DNA of 64,000 bases from Lycium barbarum (taxonomy: Eukaryota > Streptophyta > Magnoliopsida > Solanales > Solanaceae): assembly GCF_019175385.1 (NCBI RefSeq), contig NC_083345.1, positions 113,322,480-113,386,479 of the forward strand, in the 5' to 3' direction. The notes beneath the pieces were generated by a model. That model saw only the letters and a list, made by a program, of their open reading frames with translations, was not told where the DNA came from and searched no databases. A program made the position numbers and the translations under genes. Position 1 is the stretch's first letter. Each line of letters begins with the position of its first letter. Positions 56,316 through 64,000 of this stretch are shown here, piece by piece.

Positions 56316-58699
56316 ATTTATCGATGATATTCTGGTGTATTCTCGCACGGAATCGGAACATGCAGATCATTTGAGAATTGTTCTTGGCATTCTTCGAGCC
56401 CGGGAATTATATGCGAAATTTTCAAAGTGTGAGTTCTGGCTGAATTCGGTAACATTTCTGGGCCATGTTATTTCAGGTGATGGCATCCGAGTCGACACTC
56501 AGAAAATCGAAGCTGTGAAGACTTGGCTAAGGCCTACGACGCCAACAGAAGTTCGTAGTTTCCTAGGTTTGGCCGGATATTATAGAAGATTTGTAGAGGG
56601 CTTTTCATCTATCTCAGCCCCATTGACGAAACTAACCCAGAAAGCAGCTAAATTCCAATGGAACGATGCTTGTGAGCGTAGTTTCCAAGAGTTGAAAGAC
56701 AGGTTGACCTCAGCTCCAGTTTTAACACTTCGAGACGGGCCAGATGGCTATGTGGTGTACTGCGACGCTTCGGGTGTCGGATTAGGATGTGTATTGATGC
56801 AGCATGGTAAGGTTATTGCGTATGCTTCGAGACAATTGCGGAAACATGAAAAGAATTATCCGACTCATGATCTCGAATTGGCTGCGGTTATTCATGCCTT
56901 AAAAATGTGGAAACTTTATTTGTACGGTGTGCACGTTGTTATCTATACGGATCACAAGAGCCTCCAGTACATTTTCAAGCAAAGGGAGTTGAACCTGCGA
57001 CAGAGGCGGTGGTTAGAATTATTAAAAGATTACGATGTTAACATTTTGTACCACCCCGGAAAAGCCAATGTAGTAGCCAATGCACTTAGCCACCGATCAA
57101 TGGGCAGTTTATGTAAAGTCCCTCCGGGAAGAAAAGAGATGGTTCGAGAACTCCATCGATTGGCTAATCTTAAAGTGCGTGTAATTGATTCAGGCGATGC
57201 AGGTATTAGTATCAAAGATTCCGCAATTTCATCCTTGGACATGGAAGTGAAGGAGCGGCAATATGAAGACTCTCAGTTATGTCGTTATAGAGACGCATCT
57301 CATGGAAAGGAAAACTCTCCGTTCGAAGTTTCAATGGATGGGATTCTTAGATACCGAGGCAGGTTATGTGTGCCAAATGTGGCGGGTCTGCGCCGACGAA
57401 TTTTAGAAGAAGCTCATTGTTCCTGATACTCTATTCACCCAGGCGCGACCAAAATGTATCATGATCTCAAGATGATGTATTGGTGGGATGGTATGAAGAG
57501 AGATATAGCGGAATTCCTAGCACAATGCCCAAATTGCCAACAAGTAAAAGTTGAGCATCAGAAGCCGGGAGGCTTATTGCAAGCAATAGAGATACCTACT
57601 TGGAAATGGGATGTGATCAACATGGATTTCATTGTGGGACTACCTCGTTCTCGAGGTAAGTATGATTCGATATGGGTGATCGTGGATAGGTTGACGAAAG
57701 CAGCCCATTTTCTCCCAGTCAAAATCACGTACGCAGCAGAGGACTATGCGAGGCTATATCTTAAAGAAATTGTGCGAACCCATGGCATTCCATTGTCTAT
57801 TATCACAGACAGGGGAGCACAGTTTACAACTAAGTTCTGGAAGTCTTTTCAAGAAGGTTTGAGCACACAAGTTAAATTTAGCACAGCATTTCATCCACAG
57901 ACTGATGGGCAGGCCGAGCGTACCATTCAAACCTTAGAAGATATTCTACGGGCGAGTGTGTTGGATTTTGGTGGTAGCTGGGATGATCACTTACCCCTCA
58001 TTGAGTTCGCATATAACAATAGCTACCATTCTAGTATACAAATGGCTCCGTATGAAGCGCTATATGGAAGGAAATGTAGATCTCCAATCGGATGGTTCGA
58101 AATAGGATAAGCACAATTAGTGAGCCCTGAATTGATCCAGCAAGCAATAGAAAAGGTCAAGGTGACTCGAGATCGGTTGTTGACAGCCCAAAGTCGCCAA
58201 AAGTCCTATGCGGACAACCGCCGACGAGACTTGGAGTTTCAAATTAATGATTGGGTGTTCTTGAAAGTGTCGCCAATGAAAGGGGTGATGATATTTGGTA
58301 AGAAAGGGAAACTAAGCCCTAGATACATCGGGCCCTACAAAATCATTCGCAAGGTGGGACAGGTAGCCTATGAATTGGAGTTACCTTCGGAGCTTGAATC
58401 AGTCCATCCAGTTTTTCATGTTTCCAAGCTCCGCAAGTGTGTCGGAGATCCCACAAAGATTGTCTCGATAGATGATGTGCAAATAACGGAAAAAACTAAC
58501 TTATGAAGAGGTGCCTATTGCAATCTTAGATAGGCAAGTGCGAAAGCTTCGCAACAAAGAGGTAGCTTCATTTAAGGTCCTGTGGCGGAACAACAATCGG
58601 GAAGAAATGACTTGGGAAGCGGAAGAAAGTATGAAGTCTAAGTATCCGCACTTATTCCAAGCCCCAGGAGAAATCCAAGACGAAACGCCAATGAGATAA
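56316..58699 (+). pseudogene. Outer chromovirus RT (rest), RNase H, integrase and chromodomain
   Basis: It resumes with [20 protein letters not shown] directly after the inner element. RNase H ([22 protein letters not shown]), the integrase zinc finger (CPNCQQVK), the integrase core ([26 protein letters not shown]) and a chromodomain ([18 protein letters not shown]) follow. Defects are a TGA at 57424-57426, a TAA at 58108-58110 and a frameshift in the A-run near 58491-58496, which puts the chromodomain (58511-58699) in another frame. The Met at 56278 lies in inner LTR sequence and is not a real start. The catalytic acidic residues of RT and integrase are still visible, but the gene is dead. 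Confidence 0.9.
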
Positions 58700-58890
58700 G
58701 GTACGTATACTTTAATTTTTATGTTTTTGGTGGTTTGTGGCCATAAATATGTTGCTATTGTGATGTAGCCCTGTAAGGCGATGATATTATAAGTTGTTGT
58801 GACAGGTCAGTAGTGCCATAGTACAGGGAAAATTCTGGCGAAATTTTCGTAGAATCCCGAATAGTTTAACATTCGAGGACGAATGTTCCC
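58700..58890 (+). other. Untranslated 3' region of the outer chromovirus
   Basis: Between the chromodomain stop and the polypurine tract. It contains the palindrome CATTCGAGGACGAATG (about 58871-58886). Confidence 0.7.
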
Positions 58891-58914
58891 AAGGGGGGGG
58901 GGGGGGGGGGAGAA
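58891..58914 (+). promoter_or_regulatory. Polypurine tract of the outer chromovirus with G18 run
   Basis: CCAA is followed by 18 G, then AGAA, directly before the 3' LTR. The inner element has five G at the same place, so the G-run has expanded here or is mis-sized in the assembly. Confidence 0.85.
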
Positions 58915-61470
58915 TGTTACACCTCAGAAAAATTTTCGTTCGTGCACGGTGAATTGACTAACGAAGGGAAAGTACGAGTATCGAATTAATGATGTCTCAA
59001 TGAAATTTTGGAGAAGAATTATAAAGTCCCTTATATTGGTAATGAAGTGTTAAGTAAGTTTCAAGAAGGATCCATAAGCCAAGTATGGGCATAGGTCATC
59101 CAAAAGGGGCGAGTTAAGGAAACATTTTCGGATGATCTGGTTTGAAGGGGCCAAAACGCTATTATATAGGTGGAATTTGGGAAACCACCACAGAACGAAA
59201 GTTGTAGATATTTGAAAGATATTTCCAACCATAGGTCGTGGGCCCTCACAGCATATCGGGATCAAAAGTTATGTCCATTATACGACAGACAGTTCGGGGC
59301 GAAATATCACATTTGGCGCACTTTGCGGCGCAACATGCGGCTCGCAAGTACGACATGCGGCTCCGCAGTTCCACCACAAAGTGTGCCAGTGAGAGTTGGT
59401 CAGCTAGCAAGCTTTGCGACCAAAGATGTGTTCCGCATAGCATGCTTTGCATTTCGCAAAGCGTGCCGCATGTTGTGTCGGTCCAGAATTTTCTGGACCA
59501 CTTTAAATATACCCAACTCGTCCAAAATCATATTTTTTCTTCATTTTTGGCCAAGAAAACCTCTAGAACCTTCTCTAACACTCCTCCACAAGAGAACTCA
59601 AGGGAAATCCATGATCAATAACACCAAATCCATGAACCCAAGTGTATGAAACCTAATCCAAGTGCATCTAATTCAAGAAAACCTAAAAGAGAGGAGATAG
59701 GGTTTTGGTGCTAGAAGGGGAAACTCCACTCAAGGCTTGTTCAACCATCATCCAAGGTAAGTTTCATGACCACTACATATTTCTTAAGGTATTGGAAGGT
59801 TAAGGTACCCGACTTGTAGAGAAGCATAGCAAATGGGTCATTCAAGAGTGAATAGTGTGATGTTTGGATGACAGTTGAATTGAATCATGAATGTTAGGGT
59901 GTTGTGAGTATAAATACGTTATAAATGACTTGTAGACCATGAGATAAGTGTGATACGTGGGAAAATACGATAGCGAACCTATAACCATAAATGTGAAGAA
60001 ACTGGAGAGAAATGGTGGATTTTGCCTAAAGTATATAAATGATGATTGTTGCTTGCGATATTGTGAGTTGTGTTGTAGATGTTGGGAGTTGATATAAAAT
60101 ACGGGAAAAGTAGTATAAACAACGGAAGTGCTGCCCAATTTTCTCTAGAATAGTAGTGCGTTCTTATGGCTAATTGACTAATGTTAGTACGACTCCTCTC
60201 TTGAAGGTAGAGACGCGACATTGTAGGAGAATAAGCAAACGCTAGATCGATTAAACGCGAAAGGTATGTGAGGCTTAACTCTTCTTTCAAAAAGGCATGA
60301 ATCCTTCAAGTTCCACAATCCTCCGATAAGATGAAGCTTATGAGTCCTTCTATGTATGAAGTCACATATGAGCATGATAATGGTGTTATTATTGTTAACA
60401 CTCGCCTGATGTTTTATTTCCTTCAAGGCGAGGCATGATAATCACAAATGTCCATAATACCATCGGGGGTTCACGACCTTATGTCACCCCGACATAGTGT
60501 GGTTGCCTTAAAGCTTAACGTATGCTATGATAGTAAAATGATCAATGATACTAATTTGTAATACGACTATGGAATACTAAGAAATGATAATACGATGCTA
60601 TGGCAAGAGATGTATAATGATAATGTGTATGATTGAGGTTGTGATGATACGATTTCCACCGCGCCTACATGGCCGGGCATGTCACCGCTAATGCGGACTG
60701 CTATGATTTCCACCGCGCCTATATGGACGGGCATGTCACCGCGAATGCGGGCTGCTATGTTTACACCGAGCCTAGAGGGACGGGCATGATCACCACTAGT
60801 GGGCGGCATATGAGGGTTACCCGGACGCGGGTGACGATACAGAGGATGATGCGATGATGTATATGATGATGTGTGCAATGATGTATGAGATGTGCTAACA
60901 TGTGTGCTATAATTATGTAAAATGTGATATAAGTAAGTAATGTAATTTCCTATGACATTTGTGCAGGTTATATCCTTGTCTCTTGACTCATGATCTTTCC
61001 ATTATGTTGTTCATTTCATTCTTGCCTTACATACTCAGTACAATGTTCGTACTGACGTCCTTTTTCTTTGGACGCTGTGTTCATGCCCACAGGTAGACAG
61101 GGAGGAGATCTCGCTCCGGATTTTTAGAGGCTGCTAGTTGATTGAAAGCCCTCCATTATCCCGGAGGTGCCTATGATGATCCTTTTGTGTACAATTGTAG
61201 ATGTAATCTCATAGAGGCTCGTAGATACTCGATGTGGGTCGTATGGTTTTATGGCAGGGCCTTTATGCATGTATATGTATATATGAATTGTTTTGCTAGC
61301 CTAAGAGCCCATGTGTATAAAAGTATTTTGTTCTAAATGAAACAGTTTCTTTTTATAAATTGAGCATGAATTGGATAATTGATTGTTAATAAGCCCAAGA
61401 AGTAATAATACGAGTGGTGCTCGGTGGTTAGCCCCGGGTACCCGTCGCGGCCCCTAGTCGGGTCGTGACA
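58915..61470 (+). repeat. 3' LTR of the outer chromovirus
   Basis: 2,556 bp, matching the 5' LTR. It has an extra GCGGCTCGCAAGTACGACAT-type segment in the palindromic array (about 59317-59475), which largely explains the length difference. Open frames inside are shared with the 5' LTR and are not genes. Confidence 0.95.
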
Positions 61471-61475
61471 ATTAT

Positions 61476-61695
61476 AGACCATCGGTATATTATAGACCAT
61501 GTAAATAAAGGGGACTATTTTGGAATGAGAAGCCTGGTGAATGTAAAGCTCATAAAAATAATTTTTTTTTTAAAAGTCAAAACCCCAAACTGCGTAAATC
61601 TAAGGGACCATGGATAGGTCTATAATATACCAAAAGTGTATAATATCCAACGAGTAAAGTATATTATAGATTCTGTAGTTTGTCTATACTCTACT
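61476..61695. other. Unassigned region after the outer chromovirus
   Basis: It contains ATTATAGACCAT twice and GGTCTATAATATACC. With the element removed, the pre-insertion site reads GTCTATTATAGAC, a palindrome. No gene is seen. Confidence 0.5.
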
Positions 61696-62077
61696 GCAGT
61701 TGATATATAAATCAAGCCACTATTTGCCTAAAAAGGCTATAATTAAATAAAATAAAATAAATAAAAAACTTGATGCTATTTTAATACTATATTAACACTT
61801 TATTACATCATATTAGAGTCTCCATTCATTATACACATGATCCAAAGATCTTTAGAACAAGTAATGGTTTTTAATCATCAAATATTTGCCTAAAAAAGCT
61901 ATAATTAAATTAAATAAAATAAATAAAAAGACTTGATGCTATTTTAACATTATATTAACACTTTATTACATCATATTAGAGTCCCCATCTATTATACACA
62001 TAATCGAAAGAGCTTTAGAACAAGTAATGGTCCTTAATTAATCATCAAATATTTTCCTAAAAAGGCTATAATAAAAT

Positions 62078-62108
<31 letters not shown>

Positions 62109-63273
62109 TAGTTGATGCTATTTTAACACTATATTTTAACACTATACTAACACTTTATTACATCATATTAGAGTCCCCATCCATTATACACATGATCCAA
62201 GGATCTTTAGAACAAGTAATGGTTTTTAATCATTAAATATTTGCCTAAAAATGCTATAATTAAATTAAATAAAATAAATAAAAATACCTGATGATATTTT
62301 AACACTATACTAACACTTAATTACATCATATTTGAGTCCCCATCCATTATACACATGATCCAAAGAGCTTTAGAACAAGTAATGGTCCTTAATCATCAAA
62401 TATTTGCCTAAAAAGGCTATAATTAAATAAAATAAAATAAATAAAAAGACTTGATGCTATTTTAACATTATATTAACACTTTATTACATCATATTAGAGT
62501 CCTCATCTATTATACACATGATCCAAAGAGCTTTAGAACAAGTAATGGTCCTTAATCATCAAATATTTGCCTAAAAAGGCTATAATTAAATAAAATAAAA
62601 TAAATAAAAAGACTTGATGCTATTTTAACACTATATTAACACTTTAATACATCATATTAGAGTCCCCATACATTATACACATGATCCAAAGATCTTTGGA
62701 ACAAGTAATGGCCCTCCTTGGAACAAGGTTGTGCTTTGAGAACATTAGCTTATTGTCAGACTAATTGGATAGTAGTGTTATGATTACCATTAGTTGTTCT
62801 AAATCTCTTTGAATCATGTGTATAATGGATGGGTACTCTAATATGATGTAATAAAGTGTTAATATAGTGTTAAAATAGCGTCAAGTATTTTTATTTATTT
62901 TATTTTATTTAATTATAGCCTTTTAGGCAAATATTTGATGATTAAGGACCATTACTTGTTCTAAAGATCTTTGGATCATGTGTATACTGGATGGAGACTC
63001 TAATATGATGTAATAAAGTGTTAATATAGTTTTAAAATATCATCAAGTCTTTTTATTTATTTAATTTAATTTAATTATAGCCTTTTTAGGCAAATATTTG
63101 ATGATTAAGGACCATTACTTGTTCTAAAGCTCTTTGGATCATGTGTATAATGGATGGGGACTCTAATATGATATAATAAATTGTTAAAATAACATCAATT
63201 CTTTTTATTTATTTTATTTAATTTAATTATAGCCTTTTTAGGCAAATAGTGATCTGGTTTTTATATCAACTGC
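61696..63273. repeat. Palindrome with tandem ~163-bp repeats in both arms
   Basis: The ends are GCAGTTGATATATAAATCA and the inverse ...TTTATATCAACTGC. The left arm holds six direct units whose landmark TTTGCCTAAAAAGGCTATAA starts near 61721, 61883, 62048, 62235, 62398 and 62562. The right arm holds three inverted units (AGCCTTTTTAGGCAAATA near 62920, 63080 and 63233). About 90 bp of unique sequence (62710-62800) forms the loop. There are no coding frames. Confidence 0.85.
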
Positions 63274-63767
63274 TATTTGGGCTTCGAATGTTGTTGTATG
63301 GTTCATTAGCAATGTTTGCTATTTGGAAATGTCTAATGGGTCTGTAGTGAGATTGGGTCTTTAATTTTGTGCGTATGTATGATGAATTATTAAGAATATG
63401 AAGCAAATTTTATTTATATGAGTTTGCGTATAAATCTTAGCCATAGTCTATAATAATAATCAAGTCTATAATAAACATTCAATACATACTCACAGTCGAT
63501 AATCATAAACATTAATTCAAGTCTATAATAAACAAAAGCACATTCAAATCCACAGAGCAACAACACAGTTAAATAAAAATGTTGCAACGCTCCAACTTTG
63601 TCATAAATTACCACTTACAAAACTTTGCCCGTCCAAATTCACCAGGCAACAACACAGTTGTCATAAATTGTTTGTTAAAGTAACAAACAGTTAAAACTAA
63701 GCAATAAAATTGTTTGTTATCATCCACCACACACAAATTAATTGTTTGTTACAACCCAAATATCAAA
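63274..63767. other. Unassigned region, possible 3' flank of the next frame
   Basis: AT-rich, with AGTCTATAATAA-type motifs at 63447, 63468 and 63514 and CAACAACACAGTT twice (63558, 63648). No gene is seen. Confidence 0.4.
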
Positions 63768-64000
63768 TTACTCCTTGATGGAGCCATTAATTTCCTCGAC
63801 AACAGTCCACACAGCTTTATCAGCGTCATACTCAACATTAGCTTCATCATTAGGGACTTCTTTTTCATTCTCAGCTTCATCACTGGGGACTTCTTTTGGT
63901 GTAATCAAAACAGTCACGCCTTCAAGTTCACGCTCCAACACATCAATAATTGGATCATTATTTTCATCATCATATGGCAGCAGATTTTTCATGTAATCCT
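63768..64000 (-). CDS. C-terminal part of an acidic protein of unknown function
   Basis: The frame is open from the window edge to a stop at 63768-63770, and it continues upstream of the Met at 63992 (DYMKNLLPYDDENNDP). It encodes DVLERELEGVTVLITPKEVP, then two related acidic units (EVPSDEAENEKEVPNDEANV), ending NGSIKE. Composition and codon use look protein-like. I do not recognise the family. It could be the end of a host gene or of a MULE-associated ORF. Confidence 0.4.
   Translation of the reverse strand, partial: DYMKNLLPYDDENNDPIIDVLERELEGVTVLITPKEVPSDEAENEKEVPNDEANVEYDADKAVWTVVEEINGSIKE

Larger units (their letters stand above)
40617..61470 (+). mobile_element. Outer Tekay-type Ty3 chromovirus, full length but degenerate
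   Basis: It is bounded by TGTTACACC and GGGTCGTGACA, with the perfect 5-bp duplication ATTAT (40612-40616, 61471-61475). It has LTRs of about 2.5 kb, an initiator tRNA-Met primer site, gag, protease, RT, RNase H, integrase, a chromodomain and a polypurine tract, in Ty3 order. The host element is about 10.3 kb once the nested element (45787-56315 plus its duplicated ATTTA) is removed. Several stops, one frameshift and the insertion make it inactive. LTRs differ at roughly 4% in the parts compared by eye. Confidence 0.95.

Noticed and set aside
59170..59649. 159-codon ORF with an overlapping 127-codon frame
   Set aside because: It lies in the outer 3' LTR palindromic array and is mostly lost in the 5' copy (only 41027-41305 remains open).

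Overview
The window is a transposon-rich stretch of nuclear DNA from a flowering plant, most likely a member of the Solanaceae. Supporting signs are: relics of an R1-like (potato late-blight type) NB-ARC/LRR resistance gene; an RTE-type LINE whose 3' end carries the familiar nightshade 'pale GTT-repeat' tail; several hAT MITEs with a CAGTGGCGGAGCCAGGAT-like end; and two Tekay/Del-type Ty3 chromoviruses. The genus cannot be fixed by eye. Nothing bacterial or organellar, and no rRNA, tRNA or CRISPR locus, was found. No host gene in the window is demonstrably intact; the longest open frame outside the retroelements is a 222-codon MuDR-derived ORF.

Layout. 1-74: an exon of a chloroplast FKBP13-like isomerase. 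430-5931: an Athila-like element lacking pol. 7121-8700: an LTR fragment holding a hAT MITE. 8885-13625: an inverted-repeat element with tRNA-like boxes, split by a 4,056-bp solo LTR with a perfect 5-bp target duplication. 13960-15250: tandem repeats split by an RTE LINE. 15505-20058: an LRR fragment, microsatellites, T-rich repeats and a long palindromic element. 20520-32700: an NLR graveyard. It holds an inverted duplication of an NLR 3' end around a MITE; an NLR pseudogene on the minus strand with two frameshifts and a solo LTR in its LRR exon; and a second, internally deleted NLR relic on the plus strand. MITEs lie between them. 32755-35514: MITEs and a probable Helitron. 35653-38200: an ankyrin/PGG relic and LTR-like sequence. 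38854-40381: the MuDR-like ORF and a small promoter-plus-ORF unit.

40617-61470 is one Tekay-type element (TSD ATTAT, about 2.5-kb LTRs, PBS and polypurine tract present). It is full of stop codons and is split inside the reverse transcriptase by a second, much younger Tekay-type element on the opposite strand (45787-56315, TSD ATTTA, two 2,698-bp LTRs with about 11 differences by eye, one in-frame stop in an otherwise open polyprotein). 61696-63273 is a palindrome with tandem ~163-bp repeats in both arms. The window ends in the 3' part of an unknown acidic-protein frame on the minus strand.

The most interesting structure is the NLR inverted duplication at 20520-22345. If transcribed it would fold into a hairpin of several hundred base pairs related to the neighbouring NLR family, and so could be a small-RNA source. 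Second are the palindromic motif arrays in the LTRs of the two Tekay-type elements, which differ in sequence and position between the two.
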